A stretch of 64,000 bases of DNA from Silene latifolia (lineage: Eukaryota; Streptophyta; Magnoliopsida; Caryophyllales; Caryophyllaceae). The stretch's first letter is position 1. Each line of letters begins with the position of its first letter. The stretch covers positions 39,388,652 through 39,452,651 of the forward strand of contig NC_133536.1 in the NCBI RefSeq assembly GCF_048544455.1. Reading direction: 5' to 3'. Under the pieces are notes generated by a model. That model ran no database searches. It was not told where the DNA came from and saw only the letters and a list, made by a program, of their open reading frames with translations. Positions 44,434 through 55,069 of the stretch are shown in pieces. A program made the translations under genes and the position numbers.

Positions 44434-45929
44434 TGATACGGTCGTCAAGTACCAAAAATAAATACCTAAGTACTACTAACAAAAGCTAGCGGTAAGTAGG
44501 GTCGATCTCCACAGGGAGGCAAAAATGAGATTTATTTGTTTTAAATTAGTCTAAGAGTAACGGGAGTTTGAGTATGAATTCTAAAGTAAGAGAGGTGGCA
44601 AGAGAAATTGAGCGATAAAAGTAAAGGGATTAACAATAAAGAGAGAAAACTAGGATTGTTGGGTCACCAATGAATGTCATATAATTGCAGCTAAGGTCAC
44701 AGATCGGTCACTTGTATCGGTCTAAGAGGCAACGAATATCTCCTTCCGGTCTCAATTCACCCAAAAACACTATTAGCTTAGCTTCCGCCCTCACTAAAGC
44801 ATCCTAATGTTCACTACAGGTCTCACCCCTTCCAACCTTCTGGTCTTGGTCAAGACTTACCAAATCAATTAGCTAGATGTGCCGACTCAAGCAACTAATT
44901 GCAATTATATGCAATGATTAACAGCATAGACAAGGTTTTAGCAACAGATCTGCAAACCTAATTAGCAACTAACATCAACTCATTGAATCCCCTAAATCCT
45001 AGCAGGAGAATTAGCTAAACATAATAATGAATAAAGCAAAAGAGAAGGAAGAAGCAAGAACAAACATAATGAAAGATACAAACTAAAGAGAGGAGAGATT
45101 AAATAGAAAGAGCAAAAGAAAGATTACAAAGTAGCGAATCCGGAAAAAAAAAAGCAAAGCAAAGTTCCCAGTAGTAATTAAGAGTAAGAGCAGTGAATAA
45201 GAGTATATGAGATGTTTTAACCTAATCCTCCGACTTCCTTTATATAGGGAAGTGATTATTAACATAAAATAAACCAAACACGGGATAAAAATCCAGAGTA
45301 TATAAGCTAGTCACTCGATCGAGCAACTTTATATCACTCGATCGAACAAATGAAAGCTAAAACCTTTAGATCGAGGACTTTAGGAACTCGATCAAACACT
45401 TATCAAAAAGGCACATTCGATCGAGTAGAAAAAGGACTCGATCGAACAAGATAGTACTCGATCGAGTACTTTCCAGCGCACAATTCCTACTTTGCGCACT
45501 GAAATTCAAACGGCCGCTATTTCTTCGTTACTTTGGAAAACAGAGTGTTTCTGGTGGCGTTGGAAAGATAAGAGGACAAGATTTCATCTACAATTGGAAT
45601 AACCTAAAAATAAGTTGTAGAACTCAAGATATGGCTCTTCAAAACAAGCACTAGTAATTTGAAGTTCTTCCTTTGCTCACCTAGCTATCTTACTTCTTTG
45701 CGCATCTCAAAATATTAGTCTCCAAGCCCCGACTCAACTCATGTCATAAATGCATGCTTAGGTACATGTATTAAGCTTGATTTCTCTCCTCTCCGGTTCA
45801 TACCTGCAAATAATACAAGAGAAACCAAAGTAGACAATTCGGGGGACATTTGTAGCTAAACACTACTAAATATGCATAAAAATTCATGCAAAAATGGTAT
45901 AAAAAGTCTATATAAAATGCACAAAATCA
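44434..45929 (-). repeat. 5' LTR of element C
   Basis: 1496 bp, on the minus strand from TGATTTTGTGC to CCGTATCA. It has a palindrome array (45312-45468), then TATATAAA (45239-45246 on the plus axis), a gap of about 65 bp. Array centres are AT; many units are partial (CTCGATCGAAC). Confidence 0.82.
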
Positions 45930-45934
45930 AGGAT

Positions 45935-47330
45935 ATTACTTCTTACTTAGTAACCTGCCTAAAAGAATCTGCTTCAATCCACTTGGAGAAGTAATCAGTC
46001 ATGGCTAACATAAATACTTTCTGGCCTGGAGCTACTGGGAATTTTCCTACTATGTCCATGCCCCACTTCATGAATGGACAGGGTGCAGAAATTAAATGTA
46101 GTAGCTCTGATGGTTGATGGATAATTGGGGCATTTATTTGTCAGGCTTCATATTTTTCAAAATAGTCAAGACAGTCAGCCCTCAGGGTTGGCCAGTAATA
46201 GTCAGTCCTGAGTATCTTGCTTGTCAGGCTTCTTCCACCTTTATGGTTGCCACAATATCCGTCGTGAATTTATTGATGTACTTGTTTGGCTTCATGTGGT
46301 TCAAGACACCTTAAGTAAGGTCCAACCTTAGAACGTTTAAACAAAGTGTTATTGATGATAGAATAAGTAGAAGCCCTAATTTTAAGTGTTCTGGCATCGT
46401 GCCTGCCCTGAGGTAGTATACCTTGCAGGAACCAATCATAATAAGATTTAGTCCAATAGTCATTTTCAGTATTGACAGGGTTTACTTGCTCAGGCTTGCT
46501 GATGGCAAGATCAAGTAGATGTACAATAGGTAGTTTATCAAAAATAGTAGGGGTGAAATTTGAACCAAGGCTGGCCAAAGCATTAGCCTGGGTATTCAGG
46601 TCTCTTCGTATTGGCTCAATATCAAATGAAATGAATTTATCGCAAAGTTTTTTAGCATATTCCAAATATAAAATAATTTTTTCATCCTTTGCTGTATAAA
46701 TTCCTTTTATTTGATTTGCAATTAAAAGTGAATCAGTTTTTACCTTTAAACACTGAGGTCTAGACATACCTTGAGTCCAGCTATGAGGGCTTCATACTCA
46801 GCCTCATTATTAGTAGGTTTGAACTCACAACTCACAGCCTGGGCTATGGTGTCCCCTTGTGACGATTTTAGCACTAATCCTAATCATGTACCCCTTATAT
46901 TGGATGCCCCATATGTGAACAGGGTCCACTATTGTTCTGAGGTTTTATTTTCTAACTAGTTAACTTCCTTGGTAAGGTCCGATTCTAGGTTAGGGCTGAA
47001 ATCAACTACAAAGTCTGCTAAGGCCTGTGATTTGATTGTTGTCCTGGATTCAAAGGTAATATCATAAGTGCTAAGTTGGACTGACCATTTGGCCATCCTG
47101 CCTGATAGTTCAGGCTTTCGTAGGACAGATTTTATAGGTAAGTTAGTCTTGACTATTATGAGGTGACTTTCAAAATATGGTCACAACTTAACATATGACA
47201 TGATCAAAGCAAAACATATTTTTCAAGTAAACCATACCTCATTTCAGCATCTAGTAGACTTTTACTTACACAGTAGACAGGATGTTGCTGACCTTCTAGT
47301 TTCTTTACCAAGACTGCACTTACTGCGATG
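45935..47330 (-). pseudogene. RNase H and integrase N-terminal half of element B
   Basis: On the minus strand: YDITFESRTTIKSQALADF (end of the first RNase H), then a second RNase H with TNNEAEYEALIAGL, VKTDSLLIANQIKG and DLNTQANALASLGS. Then comes the integrase zinc region, [22 protein letters not shown] and [17 protein letters not shown]. The extra RNase H is characteristic of the Tat lineage. Several stops and frameshifts. Confidence 0.85.
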
Positions 47331-48200
47331 TCAGTAACGGAAAGATATACTAACAGGAGCTCTCCCTTTTCTGGCTTGGCCAGTAAATAAAGGTGGAGAA
47401 GAAAGATATAGTTTTAGATCCTGAAAGGCTTCCTTATGTTCAGAGGTCCACTTGAATTGTTTGTTTTTTCTGAGCAGGTTGTAAAATGTTTTACACCTTT
47501 CAAATGACCTGGATATGAACCTTTTCAGGGCAGCTACCATGCGTGTTAATTTCTGAATGTCCTTGACAGACTTGGGTGACTGTAGTTCTAGTATAGCTTT
47601 GATCTGTTCAGGGCTGGCTTCTATGCCTCTTTTGGTCACTATATAGCCTAAGAACTTTCCTACAGAAACTCCAAAGTGGCATTTGGCAGGGTTAAGTTTC
47701 ATGTTGTACTTCTCCAAGATTTGAAATGATACTTCCAGGTGCTTCATATGGTCTTGCGCGTCCTTGGATTTTACCACCATGTCATCTATATAAACTTTCA
47801 TGATGTCCCCAACCTGCTCTTTGAACATCATGTTGACCAGGCGCTGGTATGTTGCCCCTGCATTCTTTAGACCGAATGGCATGGCAGAGTAACAGTATAT
47901 GCGTCGGTCAGTAATAAATGCAGTACTCTCCTGGTTAGTAGGGTACATCTTTATCTGGTTAAATCCACTAGAAGCTTCCATGAATATGAGCATCTCATGC
48001 CCTGCCGTTGCATCTACCATTGCGTCAATATGTGAAAGAGGAAATGGGACTTTAGGGCAGGCCTTGTTCAGGTCAGTATAATCCACAAAACTCTCCATTT
48101 GCCACTCTTTTTCTGCACGACCACTACGTTTTCCATCCATTCAGGGTACATCACTTCCCTGATCATGTCCATATCTAAGAGTTTGTCTACCCTTCATTGA
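47331..48200 (-). pseudogene. Reverse transcriptase of element B
   Basis: A 269-residue frame (47331-48140) with FVDYTDLNKACPK, PFPLSHIDAMVD, the phrase MPFGLKNAGATYQRLVN, the catalytic YIDDMVV and KCHFGVSVGKFLGYIVT, then the thumb/connection region. The catalytic YIDD is intact. Upstream and downstream parts are broken by frameshifts. Tat lineage. Confidence 0.88.
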
Positions 48201-48615
48201 TAATGGTGTTTCTTTCTGGTGCAAACTTTTGTCTTTTCTGTTATACAGGATGGAAATATGTGTCAAGGTTGAGTTTATGAGTGATAATATCAGCACTAAT
48301 TCGAGTCATACCAAAATGGGACCAAGCAAGCAGGAAGCTTTATTTTTAAGAAAGCTCACTAACAACATACCTGTCAGGATACTCGGGGTTGAGGATTACC
48401 TGATTTGTTTCCATCTTGGATGGTGCTACATATGTGCTCCTGGCAGGGTACAGTAATTTCTATGCGAGGGAATTACCTGCCTTGGATGACTTAAGGGCCT
48501 CTGTATAGCATTCCTGGGCTGATTTGTGCTCACCTATAATGGTTGCCACTCCCCAGTCTGTTGGTATCTTGATACAATGATGATAAATAGAGGAGATAGC
48601 CTTAACATTGTGAAT
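48201..48615 (-). other. Protease-RT linker of element B, decayed
   Basis: No continuous frame. The position corresponds to the protease end and RT beginning, with scattered similarity only. Confidence 0.45.
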
Positions 48616-50057
48616 CTATGGTCTACTCAGAATAACATTGTAGGTGGATGGACAGTCTAGAACTCGAAATCTTTCATAGGATGCAACGCGTTCAACATAG
48701 GTATGGAGATAGATCTCTCCTAATATATTCTTTGTCTCACCGCTGAATCCTACCAAGATACTGGATTTCTTGGTAATTTGATCCTCGCTGATCTTCATGG
48801 CTTTGAGTAAATCTAATATGATCATGTTCACTGACCTGCCTCCGTCTACCAAGATTCTCCTTACGTTCGCAGTTCCAACTTGCATGGAGATCACCAGGCC
48901 ATCATGATGCAGGTTAGGGATGCACCCCAAATCACAGTCACTGAACGTGATAGGTGGTATATTACTAGGCTTGCAGGGTGATTTAGTTTGAGGAGTCCTG
49001 GCTATCTTCTCTGCTGCTGAACTGGTCAGGCCACAAATCTCTGATCCGTCATTTATGAATTTTACTTCATAGAGTGGAGGTGGTAGAGGGAGATTGCGTT
49101 CCTGCTTTTGCTCCGGGTTAACTTTAAGAGGATTTTCATTCCTACCTCTACCTTTGATCAGATCATTGAGGTATCCTGCCTTTAGCAGGTAGGCCACTTC
49201 TTTCATGAGAGTAAAGCAATCCTTCGTTGTATGCCCTATATCCATGTGAAATTCATACCACTTGATATGTTCCTTCCTTAGATTTGGGTTGCATGACTTT
49301 CTAGGCCACCTGACCACTGGTCCCATTTTATCCAGTCGCTGGATCAAACCTGCAATGTCAACACAGAAGTTATGTTCAGAGATAGGTGGATGAACTTTAG
49401 CCTTACCTTGCTGTTCTTGTGCTAGGTTGATTCTAAATGATGAGGCCTAGTATATGGACCACTCCTGTAGTTATTGCCTCTACTGGTGCTTCTCCTGTTC
49501 AGCTTCTCGTAATTTTTTGCATAGCAGGGTCCTCCACCCTTGTAACTCTTGTCTTCCTCTAACCTAATATAAGCAAGTGTCTTTGCCTGGACATCTTCGA
49601 AGAAATGACAGAGATACTTGGTCAACTCACCATAGAGATCACTATTAGGTAGTAATCCCTGTCTGAATGCTTCCACTACTGTTCCAACGTCACACCTGGG
49701 AATTGACACTTTCTCCTTGTTGAATCTAGCAAGGAAGACTCTGAGGGTCTCATCTGGTTTCTGGGTAATCCTGTACAGGTCACTGGGACGTTTCTCCAAC
49801 TCTCTGCTACTTGTGAACTGCTGGTTGAATGTATTGATCAGGTCAGCAAATGATTTGATACTTCCATTTGGCAGGTTGATATACCAATGTAGTGCAAGAC
49901 CGATCAGTGTTGTCCCAAATCCTTTGCACATGCAAATCTGCCTAAATTCACTGGGAATAGATGCAGCCAACATTTTTTGCTTATAGAAGGCCACTTGGTT
50001 TTGTGGATCCGAGGTCCCATCATAAGTCCTCATGGATGGTGTTTTATCTAGATTCTA
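48616..50057 (-). pseudogene. Gag and protease of element B, truncated
   Basis: Gag (49422-50057) has PSMRTYDGTSDPQNQVAFYK, ALHWYINLPNGSI, FADLINTFNQQFTSS and PDETLRVFLARFN, the usual gypsy capsid core. Protease (48616-49347) follows a CNPNLRKEH...DIGHTTKDC zinc-knuckle-like stretch and has ILVDGGRSVNMI, where most Tat elements have a DGGSS-type active site, and VILSRP. The two frames are separated by a frameshift. Gag lacks its N-terminus because it ends at the LTR of B' (50058). Confidence 0.85.
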
Positions 50058-50726
50058 TGTAGGGCTGAATCAGGTCAGGGTAGAGTGTTAGAAAGGTTAA
50101 CTAGCTCGTTTATCTTGTATATAGATGCAGGGCAGGCTTAATAAAACGTAAAGAAAAAGAAATAAAGAAAACAGATGAGACAATTGTTTTGTACGTGGAA
50201 AACCCTTGAATGGGAAAAAAACACATGCACCAAGCCAGAAGAGGTTTCACTGTAATTTCTGGAGAATAATTTTATATCTAGCTCAATAATGTATTTTATT
50301 CCAAGTATTAAAAAAGTATATCTTGTAGTCTTGTCTCGTGTGGTGGGATGTAATAGAATATCTCTTCAAATGGTTTGGAGTCTTCTTTATATAGTAATCT
50401 CCATATGGCCGCGTAATCTTCCTCTTAATGGCGTAATATTCTCTCTAAATACGCCATTAATTACTGTCTTGAATGTGCTTAATTACCCGAATAAATGCTT
50501 CATAATAATGACCAAATATTCCCCTTGATTGTTGTTTTAATTACTGAATTTATATGATAATTATCCCATATAATACTTATTGACTTTGTCAAATAATATC
50601 TTTATATTTTACCGTTTACCTCTCCTGTCTGGTGCCAAGCTCGAGCTGTCTTGAAGTATCTGTCCTGAATGTCAGGCCAGGGCATGATCGTACCCTAAAC
50701 ATAGTGCGAGAATATCAGGCTTAACA
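50058..50726 (-). repeat. 3' LTR of Tat-like element B'
   Basis: 669 bp, on the minus strand TGTTAAGCCTGATA...CAGCCCTACA. It resembles 35797-36455 over its whole length, including an ACGTGGAAAACCC phrase and a minus-strand TATATAAAG (near 50392). The purine tract next to it is conserved (AGAAGATAAGGGGCAAT). Confidence 0.75.
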
Positions 50727-53049
50727 ATTGCCCCTTATCTTCTCATTATCGCTGCAGGTCAATAATGAGAAGGTAAACATCATTTAATTAACTTGCTTCA
50801 GATGGTTGAGTGTAATCATTGTAGAAAAACGGCTAGTTGATTTTAAATGCGCCATGTGTTATTTACTACAACTGCTTTAATAACTGCGTGCAACTTGCAG
50901 TAACCCTAGGTATTCACCGCATTATAAATACCTTTTTTACTCTCGCTTCATTCTTCACCAAAAACCCAATTATTCTCTTTGAAATTCCTTTGATCTCTTC
51001 TCTTCATCTTCAACCTTCATCCATCTTCCCAAAAGTTATCAGAAGACAAAATATGGTTGTAAAAAGGAAATCAACCAGGGGAGCTCTTGCTTCTAGTACT
51101 CCTGATGTTTCAAACCCTGAACAAACCTCTGAAAGTAAACCTAAGTCTTCTGAACTCCAATCTGGTACTCCTGCTATGGAGATGGTGTCAATCTTTCATG
51201 GCAATTTTGAATTTAAGCCAACAAAAGCACTCAGCGAGCATCCTAGCCTTCCCAACCGTCTCAAACCCAAGTTTGAGAATATTTTGAAGGATAAGAGTGT
51301 TATCTCTGCCAATGCTGAGGTCTGGATTCCTGATGATTCACCGATCAAGGTAGACTGGGCTTGTCCGGGGTGGTTTTGTATTCATGATTGGGCTTTTAGG
51401 GCCGGTTGCAAGTTGCCTTTCTCCTCTTTGATGGTGGAAGTGATCAAGGAGATTGGTGTTCCTCCCTACCAGATCATGCCTTTAGTCTGGAAAGTGGTTC
51501 ACTCAATTGAGTTTCTATGTGTGAAGCATAATCTGTCGTTCTCCTTAGGTGACCTGAAATGCTGCTATCTTTTGGAGACCCATAGCCCTGGTAGGGTTAA
51601 TTTCAAGGCTAGGCCTTCGACCACTCCTCTTTTCAGCAATTTGGACAGTGGTGTTGATAAGAATTGGGTTGCTGGTTATATGTTTATTAGGACCAACTCT
51701 GGCATACCTAAATTATCATGCTTGTGTTGCTGGTAAGTTCCCTGCTACTTTGTATTATCTGCACATAATCTGTTAGTAAAACAAAAAGCAGAAAATATTT
51801 AATAGAGTGTTCCTTGCCATGCAGTAGATGACTGGGTGTATAATGTTGATTATCATTCTGACTGGGTAACCGCTTTTTTTGCTCTTCCTTCTATTGAGAG
51901 GTCATGTCCATATTGTAGCAGGCCTGTTCATTTTCATCGTTGCTTGAGAATTGATAGCGTTCCTAGGGCTCTCAAGTCTTCCAAGCCTGCTGAGGTTTCT
52001 ATTTCTGGCGGTAAGGTTTCTTCTCTTTTTCTATTTTTTCCAGGGATGTTTGTTTGGAGCAATTTTATCCTTATTTTTGATATAGTGTCTCATATTACAG
52101 CCACCAGGTTATCCTTTAGGTGTAGCAGATTTGGAACGGCTAATTTGAACGCCAGGCTTGCTTAGATCAAAGAAGAGGGTTCTCGAGGCAGTGGTGGTCC
52201 TAGCACTGAGGCTGATAGGCCAATTAACCTAAATGATCTCCCAACTATTCCGGTTGCTCCTGTTGCACCTATTGCAACTGTTAAGAAATCATCGGCAGCT
52301 CAGAAGAGGAAACAAGATGCGGCTGGTATTCCTCCTCCTATGAGGGAGGTCAAGGACAGGGTGGATAATATAGATGCTGCTAGGGAGAAGATTCAGGAAT
52401 TTGCTGCCTCTATCTCTCCTCCAGACTTGTCAATGGACCCTGTTGAATCTTCCACCAAGGCAGTTGCCATGGTGGATCATGTTGTTAATCTTAAGACAGA
52501 CGCCCTTGCATCTCTTGGAGAGGTACCTTGATTCTTCTCTTGGTCTGTTTTTTCTTTTGACACCTTCTTGATTTATATTGTTGATAGTTAGTTTATCTCC
52601 ATATCCAGGCTGCGATGACATGCCTGATCAATGCTCTGATTTTGATAAGCTGAAGTCTGAGTTTTCCTTTGCTCAGGCTGACTTAGTTGCTGCCAAGGCT
52701 GATTTAAATAGAGCGCAGATTGAGTGTCATACCGCCAAGCTGGAGGCTGGGTATGCTTGGTCGGACTATTTCGGATGCTATATTCTATTTTTCGGAACAA
52801 TTGTCATTGGAAGCACCTAGACCAAAACACAATTTATAACTTCACAAACAACTCTACAATTAGTAAAGAGGTAAGTAAAGGTCGGATCCCAAGGGACGGG
52901 AATTGAGATGAGATTTCTATTGAGACTAGTGGTGTCTTAGGGGTGTCACAATTTGGGTTGATGTAGAAGGTCACTAAACTAAATAGCAATGAAAGTAAAT
53001 AAGCAAGATGAATTGAAAGGATTGTAAACAATTGATAAAAAGCACTAGG

Positions 53050-54305
53050 TGAAGGAAATGTAGATCTTTATACATACTAACATACTCATATATGTCGAAA
53101 TTAATTTGTCATAAAATTAAATACGGATTTTATGCATGCAAACAATATAATAAAATAGAGAAGAAATCATATCCTTACATTGAAATTTCGGTTCAAATGG
53201 GCACAAAAGAAATCTCCTTTTCTTTTGTTCTTGAGCTTTCCTTTTATGGAAGAACAAGATCAAAGTGTAGGATCTCTCCTTAAGAATAATACCCAAAGCT
53301 AACTCTTAATCTAATTAATATTATTTGAGCTAGTATAATATTAATCTAGTGAAAAATTGAACCAAAATTGTTTGGTTTTTGGGTTCTCAAAACCGGTTGA
53401 GAGAGAGGGATTTTTGGAGGATTTTATCTTTCTAAAAACTTAATCCTTTTAGAAGTTGGATGAATGAATAATCTTACACACTATTACATGTAGTGTATGG
53501 CAAAAATAAAAGACAAAAACATTTGCCCTTTTCTTTTGTCCAACCGTGTAAGAGGGAAGAAGGGGGAAGAAAAAGACCCAATGCATGCCCTTGTTTGCCT
53601 TCACAATGCAAACTAGGGTTGCATGGCTACTAAAGCATGTATTATTATGTTTTCCACTTATAATACAAACACAATATTTAGCTCAATTCTCCTCCAAATT
53701 TCGGCACATTGGATAACATGGTATCCATTTTATTTTTGTCAATTTTATCTTATGTCACATGTCATGTGTCACACAAATTTGTTATGTATTTTTAACGCAT
53801 TAAAAATCAACGTATTAATAAAAATATGTCATATACAAAATCGACTTAGTAATTCATAATTACTTGTGCCAAAATATTTTACCAATTTATAAATCATATT
53901 TATAATAATTCATTCAAATTTAATTGTTTCCTTAAACAATAATTTCATCCGAGTAACGATACAATTCAATTACTTAGACCGTATCTCATTTAATCACATT
54001 TCAATTTGATACGTAAATTTTACTTCCAAAATCGTCCGTCAATTTTTCAAGTAATTTAATTAACTCGTAACATTATACGATTAATTAAATGATCAATTAA
54101 GAGTGTTGCCCTATAGGTATGACCTAGGGGGTCAACGATCACCACCGTCACACGACAAGAATGTCAAACTCTAGTCACCAATCATTACCGATATATGTTG
54201 ACCAGTGACGTATAAATACTTCCCAATTGTATTCTTTAAAATGAGATTTAATAATGATATTTAAATCATGTAATCGCACTATTGTTGAGGACACATTTCC
54301 CAACA
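53050..54305 (-). repeat. 3' LTR of Copia element D
   Basis: 1256 bp, on the minus strand TGTTGGGAAATGTGTCC...CATTTCCTTCA. Nearly identical to the other LTR. Short plus-strand frames in it are present in both LTRs only because the LTRs are copies. Confidence 0.92.
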
Positions 54306-55069
54306 ATCTCCCACTTGTCCTCGACAAGTGTGCGTCACCAATTCTCTTGTCCTATTACTATCTCCCACTCAATGCAAGGTGTCTTTCGGTCGTACTTGCA
54401 AGTGATCATATCGAGAGTGGTTTCCTCGATCCGGAGAATAACTGATTGACCGGACTTATCTATCATAGATACTTTCCGAGCGTGGCCATGCATTTCCAGT
54501 TCATTACTCCTCGAGTGGCCCTGAGATATTGTTATAACCCTGACTAGGGGTGGACAATTCCTATCGCACTCGTTCCCTTCGACTAGCCACAGCCATCATA
54601 ACCCAAAATATGCCCATTTGACCCCATTTACGAAGGTCGTAGTAACACAAATCAAAGTTAATCTGAAACTGTGCCATCTTAGGCGAATAGTCTTTAGTCA
54701 AAAGAATCGACTCATTTGAATACTATAGTAGCTCTCGCCACGACCAGGCTATATAAATTTGCCAGAACTCTATAAGCGGTCATAAGGCCCGACAAAATGT
54801 TCCTAACAGTCTGCCTATGTGATCGACTAGTCATCTCACAAGACTCTATGGCACTTGAACTTGCCATCAATCGCCTCACACTCTAGTCACTTCGAGACGT
54901 CACCTCATACAAGTGACTATGGGCAAATACTATGTTAATCCGTGTTCACTTTAACGGGGTTCAATTGTCTCTACAACCCGTTTGGATGTAACAATGTATA
55001 AATAAAAGATAAAAGACAAATGTGATTATGAACATGAACAAAAACAACACTTTTATTTCATTTCAAAAT

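Larger units (their letters stand above)
40460..45929 (-). mobile_element. Non-autonomous Athila-like element C
   Basis: Two LTRs in the same orientation (40460-41516 partial, 44434-45929 complete) flank a 2.9-kb interior with a primer site but no pol. Flanks ATGAT (40455-40459) and AGGAT (45930-45934) differ by one base, and joining them restores the integrase phrase EVIS-FIRTN of B. The interior has only gag-like remnants near its 5' end, a second palindrome array and a long pyrimidine run. It is a deletion derivative, probably moved by a complete Athila. Confidence 0.8.
35797..50057 (-). mobile_element. Tat/Retand-like Ty3-gypsy element B
   Basis: On the minus strand the order is gag, protease, RT, RNase H and integrase (50057 down to 39720), then a plus-strand gene (36798-38841), then the 3' LTR (35797-36455). 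A long region between pol and the 3' LTR with an antisense gene is characteristic of Tat-lineage elements. Element C splits the integrase. Gag is cut at 50057 by the LTR of B'. All coding parts are broken. B lies inside LTR J; the right-hand end of that insertion is outside the window, so its target duplication cannot be tested. Confidence 0.8.

Noticed and set aside
51836..52165. 109-residue frame as a separate gene
   Set aside because: It is exon 2, an intron and the start of exon 3 of the antisense gene in B' read through, not an independent gene.
53092..53283. 63-residue plus-strand frame also found at 60885-61076
   Set aside because: It is repeated only because it lies in both LTRs of element D; no independent sign of coding.
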